Shown: positions 54,975 through 62,438 of the stretch, piece by piece
Layout: the number at the start of each line of letters is the position of its first letter
Position numbering within the stretch: position 1 is the first letter of the stretch
Assembly: GCF_000815105.2 (NCBI RefSeq)
Contig: NZ_CP010310.2
Coordinates: 4,154,001 to 4,218,000, forward strand
Length of the DNA stretch: 64,000 bases
Reading direction: 5' to 3'
Source of the DNA: Pandoraea pulmonicola
GTDB lineage: Bacteria; Pseudomonadota; Gammaproteobacteria; Burkholderiales; Burkholderiaceae
Notes under the pieces: generated by a model
The model's input: the letters and a program-made list of their open reading frames with translations, nothing else
What the model was told of the DNA's origin: nothing
The model's database searches: none
Made by a program: the position numbers and the translations under genes

Positions 54975-55640
54975 ATGAATTACCCAAATACCCCCTTGGA
55001 TAATAGGGCGACAACGCCGAATGCCGGGCACGAGCGCGTGCTGCACTGGCTCAAGACGCAGGGCCCCGCGTCGACGGCGGAAGTCGCGTCAGGCCTGGGC
55101 ATCACGGCTGAAGCGGCGCGTCAGCAAGTCCAGAGGCTGGTGGCGGAAGGTTGGCTCGTCGGCGAGACGATGCCCGCGCGTGGCGCGGGCCGTCCCCGGC
55201 GAGCGTGGACGTTGACCGAGGCCGGCCACGGCCGCTTTCCGGATGCGCACCCGCAGTTGACCGTGCAACTGATCGGCTCGATTCGCCAGTTGTTCGGCGA
55301 AGACGGCCTCGATCGCCTGATCGCACAGCGCGCGGCCGACACCCGCCTGCACTACAAGCAGGCCATCGACGGCCTGCCGAGTCTGTCGGCGCGGGTGCAG
55401 AAGCTCGCGGAGATTCGATCGGCGGAGGGGTACATGGCACGCGTGGAGCGCGACGGCGACGACTGGCTGCTGATCGAAGACCATTGCCCCATCTGCGCGG
55501 CGGCGAAGACGTGTCAGGGCTTTTGCCGCTCCGAGCTGGAACTGTTCCAGGAGTTGATCGGCGAGCGCGGCACCGTCTCGCGCGAGACGCACATCCTCGC
55601 CGGCGGGCAGCGCTGCACATACCGCGTGAGTCCGTGCTGA
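54975..55640 (+). CDS. SufR-like HTH regulator with C-terminal cysteine cluster
   Basis: The 221-residue product has an N-terminal winged HTH (HERVLHWLKTQGPASTAEVA, GITAEAARQQVQRLVAEGWL) and a C-terminal cysteine set, CPICAAAKTCQGFC (Cys171, 174, 180, 184) plus Cys214 in GGQRCTYRVSP. This resembles SufR-type regulators that bind an Fe-S cluster. It is probably redox- or iron-responsive. I chose the ATG at 54975; a TTG seven codons upstream is possible. It is divergent from the MFS gene, with an inverted repeat between them, so it probably controls that transporter rather than a suf operon. Confidence 0.8.
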   Translation: MNYPNTPLDNRATTPNAGHERVLHWLKTQGPASTAEVASGLGITAEAARQQVQRLVAEGWLVGETMPARGAGRPRRAWTLTEAGHGRFPDAHPQLTVQLIGSIRQLFGEDGLDRLIAQRAADTRLHYKQAIDGLPSLSARVQKLAEIRSAEGYMARVERDGDDWLLIEDHCPICAAAKTCQGFCRSELELFQELIGERGTVSRETHILAGGQRCTYRVSPC

Positions 55641-55688
55641 ATCCGTAGCTCGCCTATTGCAGCGCCCTCAACCGAGCGTCGCTTCGTT

Positions 55689-56006
55689 TCAGCGCGGCTG
55701 AAACGCAATCAGGCTCATGCCGACGAGCGCGACAGCCACGCCCGCCACGTCCCATGACGTCGGACGCAAACCGTCAACGAGCCACAACCACACGATCGCG
55801 ACCCCGATGTAGACGCCGCCATAGGCGGCATAGACGCGTCCGGCCGCCGAGGGATGCAGCGTGAGCAGCCACGCAAACAGGGCCAGCGACAGCGCACCGG
55901 GAACGAGCAGCCAGACGCTGCGCCCCTGTTTGAGCCAGAGCCACGGCAGATAGCAGCCGACGATTTCGGCCACCGCCGTCGCGACATAAAGCAGAAAGGT
56001 TTTCAT
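55689..56006 (-). CDS. YnfA family (UPF0060) small membrane protein
   Basis: The 105-residue product has four hydrophobic helices, beginning [20 protein letters not shown] and including [20 protein letters not shown], characteristic of the YnfA family, which is related to small multidrug resistance-type transporters. I chose the ATG at 56006, the family start; the longer frame crosses the slyX promoter region. It is divergent from slyX across 91 bp and convergent with the SufR-like gene. Its physiological substrate is not established. Confidence 0.93.
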   Translation of the reverse strand: MKTFLLYVATAVAEIVGCYLPWLWLKQGRSVWLLVPGALSLALFAWLLTLHPSAAGRVYAAYGGVYIGVAIVWLWLVDGLRPTSWDVAGVAVALVGMSLIAFQPR

Positions 56007-56097
56007 GGTGCGATTATGCCGGGCGCCGGTGTACCACGCCATGTCGGACAGTGCGCCTCGCCGATGGCCTACAATGCCGCGTTCACCGGAGAAGCTC

Positions 56098-56313
56098 ATG
56101 GAATCGTTGGAATCGCGTGTCGTCGAACTCGAAATCAAGGCGGCGTTTCAGGAAGACCTGCTCGAGACGCTCAACGAGATCGTCACCCGTCAGGAACAGC
56201 AGATCGACCTGCTGCAAAAGCAGTTCAAGGCCCTGTATCAGCAAATGCAGTCGCAAGGCCAGAGCGGTGGCAACGACGGCAATCCGCGCCACGAAATCCC
56301 GCCGCACTATTGA
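56098..56313 (+). CDS. slyX: SlyX family protein
   Basis: The 71-residue, largely coiled-coil protein starts [20 protein letters not shown] and ends with the family-typical PPHY. Length and heptad pattern match SlyX. GGAGAAG lies 7 nt upstream of the ATG at 56098, which fixes the start over the longer frame. Its function is unknown; it is not tied to slyD here. A DUF1439 gene follows on the same strand after 168 bp. Confidence 0.93.
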   Translation: MESLESRVVELEIKAAFQEDLLETLNEIVTRQEQQIDLLQKQFKALYQQMQSQGQSGGNDGNPRHEIPPHY

Positions 56314-56481
56314 GTCGGCAAATCGCCCGACCCCGCCGGATTCGCTGAACTCGCCGAACGCTTTGAATCCGCCGGCACGGCAGCCTCGGCGAGCCCTGCG
56401 GATCGCGAATGGCAAAACGCGGCGTCCAGAACGAATCCCCGCCGCGCGAGTCACATCTGCATCGACGTTCCCGGCACGGCC

Positions 56482-57165
56482 ATGCCGCGCCCGCCCCCGG
56501 ACATGCGCAACATGACTTCTCCCCGCTCGCCATATCGCTCACACCAGTTCGCCGGCCCCGACAGCCTCGAACCGCTCGGCACCACCGATCCGGCGCGTCG
56601 CGACGTGTTGCGCATGACGGCCGCCGGCCTGCTTGGCCTCCTGCTCGTTCCGTTCACGCGCCCGGCCGCCGCGGCCTACAACATCTGGACCGGCGAATAC
56701 ACGATGACGCGCAAGGAGATCGAGGCCGCCGTCGACAAGCGCTTTCCGACGACGCTCAACTACGGCCAGTTGCTGAGCGTCGAGCTGACACATCCGCGGA
56801 TCGGCTTCAATCCGCAGGCCAATCGCGTCAACACGCAAGTCGATGCACAGTTGCAGAACGTGCTGCTGCAAGGCCAGCCGCTCAAAGGCGTGCTGGCGAT
56901 CTCCAGCGCGTTGAAGTACGACCCGGTCAAACGCGCCATACTGCTCGACAATCCCAGCGTCGAGCGTGTGGATGTGAACGGCATGCCGCCCGCCTACGGA
57001 CAGCAATTGACAGCTATCGGCGGCACCGTGGCGCAGCAGGTGCTCAATCAATATCCGCTCTACACGTTCAAGCCCGAGCAATTGCGCTACGGCGGACGCG
57101 AGGTCGAACCGGGCGCGATCACCGTGCTGCCCGACGGCATCAAGGTGGAAGTGAAGACGAAGTGA
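56482..57165 (+). CDS. DUF1439 domain-containing protein, probable lipid-binding/periplasmic
   Basis: The 227-residue product has a twin-arginine-like or long Sec leader (RRDVLRMTAAGLLGLLLVPF, cleavage near AAA about residue 64) and a DUF1439 domain (NIWTGEYTMTRKEIEAAVDK; LTHPRIGFNPQANRVNTQVD; AISSALKYDPVKRAILLDNP). DUF1439 proteins such as YceB are predicted lipid-binding proteins of the BPI-like fold. The start is uncertain: 56482 is the first ATG, and 56512 (MTSPRSPYR) is as likely; neither has a strong ribosome site. It may share a transcript with slyX. Confidence 0.82.
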   Translation: MPRPPPDMRNMTSPRSPYRSHQFAGPDSLEPLGTTDPARRDVLRMTAAGLLGLLLVPFTRPAAAAYNIWTGEYTMTRKEIEAAVDKRFPTTLNYGQLLSVELTHPRIGFNPQANRVNTQVDAQLQNVLLQGQPLKGVLAISSALKYDPVKRAILLDNPSVERVDVNGMPPAYGQQLTAIGGTVAQQVLNQYPLYTFKPEQLRYGGREVEPGAITVLPDGIKVEVKTK

Positions 57166-57229
57166 CGGACGTGACGGTCGAACGGCAGCGGCGTCAGCGC
57201 GACATTCGCGCACCGGACACGCCACAACG

Positions 57230-57256
57230 AAAAAGGGCAGCCCGCGGGCTGCCCTT
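57230..57256 (-). terminator. Rho-independent terminator of ohr
   Basis: AAGGGCAGCC (57233-57242), loop CGCG, and GGCTGCCCTT (57247-57256) form a perfect ten-pair stem. On the minus strand a U-run comes from the A5 at 57230-57234. It lies 51 bp beyond the ohr stop and may also serve the convergent DUF1439 gene. Confidence 0.88.
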
Positions 57257-57307
57257 GTCACGACCGGGCGAGAGTCTCCGGCCGTCCTGACACAACGTTG
57301 ACCTGGC

Positions 57308-57733
57308 TCAGACCACCGTCAGCGTCACGTCGATGTTGCCGCGCGTGGCGTTCGAGTACGGGCACACGACGTGGGCCTTTTGCACGAGCGCTTCGACCGT
57401 GGCGCGATCGACGCCCGGCACGCTGATCTTCAGTTCGGCCTGAATGCCGAAGCCCGTCGGGATCTGACCGATGCCCACGCTGCCATCGATTTTCGTGTCG
57501 GCAGGCAGTGCGATCTTTTCCTTGCCGGCGACGAACTTCAACGCGCCCAGGAAGCAGGCCGAATAACCGGCGGCGAACAATTGCTCCGGGTTGGTGCCGC
57601 CAACGCCGGGGCCGCCCATTTCCTTGGGCACCACCAGCTTGACGTCGAGCACGCCGTCGGACGAGACGGCACGGCCATCACGGCCTCCCGTGGCGGTGGC
57701 ATGAGCGGTGTACAGCACTTTTTCGATCGACAT
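57308..57733 (-). CDS. ohr: Organic hydroperoxide resistance protein Ohr
   Basis: The 141-residue OsmC-family thiol peroxidase has the resolving pair Cys60 ([10 protein letters not shown]) and Cys124 ([12 protein letters not shown]), both needed for reduction of organic hydroperoxides using lipoylated proteins. The length and start [20 protein letters not shown] are typical. Usually a MarR-type OhrR is adjacent; here the upstream neighbour on the same strand is a TetR gene, and a TetR-like palindrome lies about 270 bp upstream of ohr. Confidence 0.95.
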   Translation of the reverse strand: MSIEKVLYTAHATATGGRDGRAVSSDGVLDVKLVVPKEMGGPGVGGTNPEQLFAAGYSACFLGALKFVAGKEKIALPADTKIDGSVGIGQIPTGFGIQAELKISVPGVDRATVEALVQKAHVVCPYSNATRGNIDVTLTVV

Positions 57734-57999
57734 GACGAACTCCTGGTAAGTAGACGAATTTCACTTCCAAACTTCGACCGCGGCAGCCGGACGCGCCCTC
57801 GCGGCGCCTCTGCAAACCCCACGATCAACCTGACATGCGCACATCCGACATCTAAGCAGACGCCAGATGCACGCGTGTGTTCCCGAGTCGACGATGCTGG
57901 CGAAATCCGCGCACAACGCCGTCGACGATCTTAATGCACCTGCTGGAACCCAACGGTGAACGCTCTCCGCCGCCCTGTCCCGTTTCCTGCAATCCAAAG

Positions 58000-58025
58000 A
58001 AATCTATCTACTGGAAGATAGATTT
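58000..58025. promoter_or_regulatory. Palindromic operator candidate A between tetR and ohr
   Basis: AAATCTATCT (58000-58009), ACTGGA, and AGATAGATTT (58016-58025) form a perfect 10-bp dyad. It shares the 12-mer ATCTATCTACTG with the palindrome at the tetR start (58681-58704, other strand). It lies 61 bp beyond the tetR stop and upstream of ohr, so it may let the TetR protein control ohr. The rest of the 57734-58086 gap shows no gene. Confidence 0.55.
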
Positions 58026-58086
58026 CGAATCCCAAATAAACGGGAGACTTCGCTCCCGTGACACCCGACCTCTTGCACTCTACGCC

Positions 58087-58671
58087 CTACACCCTACCGC
58101 ACACGGACGCGACCACGTCTTCCAGTCGTGACGGCGCGCGAAACAGCCGCGATGCCATCACACTGCCCTGGAACCCCGCAAACAGCGCACGGGCGGTCGC
58201 TTCAGGCGACGACGTCAACAGCAGCGATCCTTCGCCCACGCCTTGCGCGAGCACCGTCGCCAACCACGCCTCGTGCTTCGCGAAGAACCGTTGTACGGCG
58301 TCGCGAACCGTTTCCGGCAGTGTCTCGATGTCCGCGGCGAGCATGCCGCACAGACAGATCCGATGTCCGTCCGCGGCAATCCGCCCAAACCCCTGCGCGT
58401 ACTGCGAGAGCTTCTTCGCAGGGGGCAACCTCTCGTCGATGCCAGCCACGCCTTCGTCGATGGCCGCCTCGTAAGCCTTGATCGCTTCGAGCACCAAGTC
58501 TTCCTTGGCGGGGAAGTAGTAGTGGATGCTCGACGTCTTCACCCCGACGCGCTCGGCCAGATCCCGATAGCTGAAGCCGTTGTAGCCTCGCGTCATCAGG
58601 AACGTCTGCGCATGATCGAGCAGTTGGTCCCGGACGGACGATGCGGCTTGCGATGTCGTTTTGCGATTCAT
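58087..58671 (-). CDS. TetR/AcrR family transcriptional regulator
   Basis: The 194-residue product has the N-terminal TetR HTH (LDHAQTFLMTRGYNGFSYRD, LAERVGVKTSSIHYYFPAKE) and an all-helical ligand domain with cysteines in ICLCGMLAADIETLP (about 115-129), a region reminiscent of NemR/AcuR-type electrophile sensors. I chose the ATG at 58671; a 24-bp palindrome ends 9 bp upstream, consistent with autorepression. Longer frames would read through that palindrome. The adjacent ohr suggests a stress role; the inducer is unknown. Confidence 0.9.
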   Translation of the reverse strand: MNRKTTSQAASSVRDQLLDHAQTFLMTRGYNGFSYRDLAERVGVKTSSIHYYFPAKEDLVLEAIKAYEAAIDEGVAGIDERLPPAKKLSQYAQGFGRIAADGHRICLCGMLAADIETLPETVRDAVQRFFAKHEAWLATVLAQGVGEGSLLLTSSPEATARALFAGFQGSVMASRLFRAPSRLEDVVASVCGRV

Positions 58672-58680
58672 GGAACGGAG

Positions 58681-58704
58681 TTTATCTATCAGTAGATAGA
58701 TAAA
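58681..58704. promoter_or_regulatory. Palindromic operator candidate B at the tetR start
   Basis: TTTATCTATC (58681-58690), AGTA, and GATAGATAAA (58695-58704) form a perfect 24-bp palindrome that ends 9 bp before the tetR ATG. Such a position is typical of an autoregulatory TetR operator. It shares ATCTATCTACTG with site A at 58000-58025. Confidence 0.7.
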
Positions 58705-58913
58705 CAAGTCCTTTCGTCGCTTTTGCCGATTGATTTTTTCGATGGACGGAATAGCGAGGGATGCGGCTTCTACCTTTGGCCGTCCGCAAAGAAAAACGGC
58801 GGCCGACCAGAACCGCCCCGCAAGCGTTGGACCGATGTCCAACGCCGAGGAGTCGCACTGACCGAGCCGCTGTATTGGCGGTGACGTCTACGCGCGTGCG
58901 CGTCGCGCGACGA

Positions 58914-61169
58914 TCAGAAGTCGATCTTCGCGTTCAGGCTGACCATGCGCGGGTCGGCCGCCTTGATGTAGTTGTCGTACTGATACTCCCAGTACTTGCG
59001 GTTGGTGAGGTTGGTCACGGCTGCGCGCAACGTCACGTCCTTGCCCGCAACGCGCGTGCGGTAGGTCGCGCCGAGGTTGATCAACGTGTAACCCGAAACG
59101 GTCAGAGAGTTCTGCGGATTGAGCGCCGTGCGGCCGTTGTAGCGGATGTCGCCGCCGACCGACAGGCCGGGTACGTAGGGAATCTTGTACTCGACGTTGC
59201 CCGAGAGCACGAAGCGCGGCGCGCCGCCCACGCGATTGCCGTCGAAGCCGTTCGTGCGGGCGTACCAGCTGTCGAGCGCCATCGCGCTTGCGCCGACCGT
59301 CCACAGCGGGCCGAGCTTCACCGAGCCTGCGAGTTCGATCCCCTGGTAGATCGACTGACCGTCCGACACGCGGGCGTTGGCGCCGTTCGTGTAGACGGCG
59401 CCGCGCTCGATGCGGAAGAGCGCCGCCGTCGTGCTCCAGTTGCCCTGCTCCGTCTTCACGCCGACTTCGTACTGACGGCTCTTGAACGGGTTGAGCACCG
59501 CGCCGGCGTTCGCATAGGTCGAGCCGACCACTTCACCGGCTTCCAGCGCTTCCACGTAGCTCGCATAAGCCGTGGTGTTCGCCGCGAGCTTGTACATCAC
59601 GGCGAGCGTCGGCGTGAACACACCGTTCGTCGAATACGTCGACAGCCCTTGCGCGTTGGTCTGGTTGTAATTCGTGAAGCGCACGCCGCCCAGCACCGAC
59701 CAGCGTTCCGTAAGTTGCACCGTGTCGGCCGCGAAGACCGAGCGCTGTTCGATCGCGCTCGAGCGCTGCGCCTTCAGCGGGGAACCGTCGCCATGGAACT
59801 GGTACGACGCGCCCTGGTACAGATTGCCCGAGTACGTCGAGAAAATATTGCCCGGATTCGGCGTCGATGGGCTGTACAGGTACTGGTAGTCGTTCGTCTG
59901 GTATTGCGACGCGTAGCCGAACGTCAGGCTGTGCGTAAACGGTCCGGTGCGGACCTTGCCTTCGGCAGTGATCTGCCACGCGTGGAATGTATTGATTTCG
60001 TCGCCCAGATCGTTCAGGCCGCGGTAGTCGCCCGCGCCATTGAGCAGATACAGCGTGGCTTCGTTGCGGTCCCGCGTCGACTTGTTGTACGTGAAGTTGG
60101 CCGAAACCTTCCAGTCCGGATTGATCTGGTAATGCAGACCGGTGTTGTAGAACTGGGTGATCGTGTTCAGGTGCGTGGCCTGCGTCTGCAGATTGGCGTT
60201 CGATATGTCGATCGGACCCGGCAACTGGTTGCCCCGGAAGTTCGCCGTGGAGAGCGAGGGCGACGTGCCCGTCGCGCGCCGATCCTGGTACATCGCGTTG
60301 AAGTCCCACGTCAGGTCCGGGGTGATGCGCGCATCGAGCGCGAGCGAGACCGTGTCGCGGTTCAGGTTGCCATCGGTGTATGTGCGACCTTCCTCGTGCG
60401 TGTAGTTCAGACGGGCGCCGAACATGTCGTTCGGGCCGGCGCGGCCGCCCAGATCGACGTGCTCGCGCCAGATGCCGTCCGAATGGAAGCCCACGTCCAC
60501 GCTGGCGATGCGCTCGTCCGTCGGCTTCTTGGTCACGTAGTTCACCACGCCGCCCGGCGCGACGAAACCGTACATGAATCCGGTGAGGCCCTTGAGCAGT
60601 TCCACGCGTTCGAACTGCTCGTAGGGCATCGTCACGCCGTAGGTCATCACCGGCATGCCGTCGAGCTTGAAACCGTATTGCCAGTCGATCGGCATGCCGC
60701 GCACGTAGATGTAGCCGGCCCACGCGTCGAAAGCGTTACTGCCGTCGGTGACCGACGCGTCCGTCGAGAACACGTCGCCGAGCTTGGCCGGCTGACGCTG
60801 TTCGAGCTGTTCCTGGCTCACCACCGTGGTCGAGAACGGCGTGTCGAGCTGGCTGCGCGAGCCGAGCGCGCCGGACTGCACCGGCTGCTTGAGATTCTGC
60901 GGCGTCTCGCGCAACACCGTACTCGTGACGGTGGTCGCGCTGAGTTCGGCCTGGGCGCCGACGCCCGTGCCTGCGGTGGCATCGGCGGCGGCAGGGCCAG
61001 CCGCACCGGCAGCGCCGCCCGGACTCGACTGAGCGAAAGCGGGGACCGCGGCGAAGACGAGGCAGGTGGCCAACGCCAGCGGCGCCATGGCGCTGCGAGG
61101 CAGGAAGGCGTCGCGCGCGACGAAGCGACCGTTCGCACGCGGCGTGCGAGGGGCGTGAACGAAAGACAT
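58914..61169 (-). CDS. TonB-dependent siderophore receptor
   Basis: The 751-residue outer-membrane receptor has a signal peptide (MAPLALATCLVFAAVPAFAQ within the first 47 residues), a plug domain (TPFSTTVVSQEQLEQRQPAK; YIYVRGMPIDWQYGFKLDGM) and a 22-strand barrel ending in Phe (SLNAKIDF). The plug and barrel resemble FhuA/FpvA-type siderophore receptors, for example GVVNYVTKKPTDE. A Fur box lies 39 bp upstream of the start. No siderophore synthesis or FecR genes adjoin, so it may take up a foreign siderophore. The N-terminus before the plug is long and Ala/Gly-rich. Confidence 0.93.
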   Translation of the reverse strand: MSFVHAPRTPRANGRFVARDAFLPRSAMAPLALATCLVFAAVPAFAQSSPGGAAGAAGPAAADATAGTGVGAQAELSATTVTSTVLRETPQNLKQPVQSGALGSRSQLDTPFSTTVVSQEQLEQRQPAKLGDVFSTDASVTDGSNAFDAWAGYIYVRGMPIDWQYGFKLDGMPVMTYGVTMPYEQFERVELLKGLTGFMYGFVAPGGVVNYVTKKPTDERIASVDVGFHSDGIWREHVDLGGRAGPNDMFGARLNYTHEEGRTYTDGNLNRDTVSLALDARITPDLTWDFNAMYQDRRATGTSPSLSTANFRGNQLPGPIDISNANLQTQATHLNTITQFYNTGLHYQINPDWKVSANFTYNKSTRDRNEATLYLLNGAGDYRGLNDLGDEINTFHAWQITAEGKVRTGPFTHSLTFGYASQYQTNDYQYLYSPSTPNPGNIFSTYSGNLYQGASYQFHGDGSPLKAQRSSAIEQRSVFAADTVQLTERWSVLGGVRFTNYNQTNAQGLSTYSTNGVFTPTLAVMYKLAANTTAYASYVEALEAGEVVGSTYANAGAVLNPFKSRQYEVGVKTEQGNWSTTAALFRIERGAVYTNGANARVSDGQSIYQGIELAGSVKLGPLWTVGASAMALDSWYARTNGFDGNRVGGAPRFVLSGNVEYKIPYVPGLSVGGDIRYNGRTALNPQNSLTVSGYTLINLGATYRTRVAGKDVTLRAAVTNLTNRKYWEYQYDNYIKAADPRMVSLNAKIDF

Positions 61170-61207
61170 GCTGGAATTCCCGTGTGACTAGTGAAATCTT
61201 TTTTATT

Positions 61208-61232
61208 AATGAGAATCGTTAACGTTCTCATT
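61208..61232. promoter_or_regulatory. Fur box upstream of the TonB receptor gene
   Basis: AATGAGAA T CGTTAACG TTCTCATT (61208-61232) has perfect 8-bp arms and strong resemblance to overlapping Fur hexamers (the GAGAAT/ATTCTC type common in betaproteobacteria). It lies 38 bp upstream of the receptor ATG, a position for iron repression. Confidence 0.85.
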
Positions 61233-61354
61233 TAAGTTTTGGGATATTAACAAACCTCGGCGCGACGTCAACGAGTGTTGTCACGAGGTGGCAGCGACAG
61301 CACAGAAATACAACATTTCCAATCCTTACCGGCGTTCCGTGATATTGCGCGAGC

Positions 61355-62287
61355 TCACGCCTCGGGCGGCGCAGGCCGTCTCGGCGCGCTCACCAGCGTC
61401 GACATCACGTCGCGCATCCACGCGTTGGCCGGATCGTTGTGAAAGCGCGAATGCCAGTGCAGATGCAGATCGTAGGCGGGCACATTGAACGGCAACGGCA
61501 CGAGTCTCACGCGGGCGAAGTCGGCAAACCGGCGACCGACCGAGAGCGGCACGGTGGCGATCATGTTCGAGTCGGCAACGATGAACGGCACGCCCATGTA
61601 GCGCGGCAGCGAGAGTCGCACGTTGCGATGCACGCCCAGCCGCTCCAGCGTTTTCTCGAAGTAATCGGCGCGACGCCCCTCCGGGCGCACCGCCACATGG
61701 TCGGCGGCCTCGTATTCCTCCTTCGTCATGGTCTGCCCGATGTCCGGATGGTCGACGCGCATCACGCACACGAACGAGTGCTGATACAGCAGCTTCTGGC
61801 GAATGGACGCGCTCTCCAGATCCGGAAACACCCCCACCGCGAGCGCGATGTCGCCCTCCGTCAGCCCGACTTCGAGCTCCTGCGGCGTGGGCGCGACCGT
61901 CTTGATCTTCACGTGCGGCGCCACGCTGTCCAGATGCTTCAGCAGGCGCGGCAGAAACACCATCTCGCCGATATCCGACATGCACATCACGAACGTCTCG
62001 CGTGAAGACGCCGGATGGAAGGTGGGCCGCGGCAGGATCTCATCCTGGATCAGATACAGCATGCGCGTGACCGGCTCGGCCAGTTCCTGCGCCCGCGCGG
62101 TCGGCTCCATGCCGCGTGCGGAGCGCACGAAGAGCGGATCGTCGAACATCAGGCGCAATTTCGAGAGCGCAAAGCTCATGGCCGGCTGGCTCAATCCGAG
62201 CACGATCCCCGCCTGCGTCACGCTGCGCGTGCGCATCATCGCATCGAAGGCCTTGAGCAGATTCAGGTCGACTTGGTGTATGTCCAT
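61355..62287 (-). CDS. LysR family transcriptional regulator (NodD/LeuO-like group)
   Basis: The 310-residue product begins MDIHQVDLNLLKAFDAMMRT with HTH TQAGIVLGLSQPAMSFALSK and LRLMFDDPLFVRSARGMEPT, the NodD/NahR/LeuO-like subgroup. I chose the ATG at 62287, the family start; 62314 is a less likely alternative. It is divergent from an IlvD/Edd family gene with a 151-bp gap, its most likely target. The inducer is unknown. Confidence 0.9.
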   Translation of the reverse strand: MDIHQVDLNLLKAFDAMMRTRSVTQAGIVLGLSQPAMSFALSKLRLMFDDPLFVRSARGMEPTARAQELAEPVTRMLYLIQDEILPRPTFHPASSRETFVMCMSDIGEMVFLPRLLKHLDSVAPHVKIKTVAPTPQELEVGLTEGDIALAVGVFPDLESASIRQKLLYQHSFVCVMRVDHPDIGQTMTKEEYEAADHVAVRPEGRRADYFEKTLERLGVHRNVRLSLPRYMGVPFIVADSNMIATVPLSVGRRFADFARVRLVPLPFNVPAYDLHLHWHSRFHNDPANAWMRDVMSTLVSAPRRPAPPEA

Positions 62288-62329
62288 CGAATATCCATAT
62301 TTTGGATTTACCAAATAAATTGAATCGAA

Positions 62330-62358
62330 TTGACGGATTATATTCGGCTACCTAGCAT
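62330..62358 (+). promoter_or_regulatory. Probable promoter of the IlvD/Edd gene
   Basis: TTGACG (62330-62335), a 17-bp spacer and TAGCAT (62353-62358) resemble a sigma70 promoter about 80 bp before the ATG at 62439. LysR-like dyads (ATCCA TATTT TGGAT and TTTGG ATTTA CCAAA) lie just upstream, at about 62293-62315, near the usual place for a LysR activator site. Confidence 0.5.
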
Positions 62359-62438
62359 GAGTCACCGTCTTCGAGAGGCCCCGAAGAGTGCGTCCGGGAC
62401 GGCGTTTTTCACCAAAAAAACGTTGGAGTGAGACAACC

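Noticed and set aside
57761..57997. 78-codon minus-strand frame between ohr and tetR
   Set aside because: Cys/Arg/Ala-rich with no ribosome site or homology signal that I can recognise; treated as non-coding upstream sequence of ohr.
58761..61187. 808-codon plus-strand frame opposite the TonB receptor
   Set aside because: The composition is Arg/His/Val-rich with no domain, and it is a mirror of the receptor codons. High-GC antisense frames of this kind are common.
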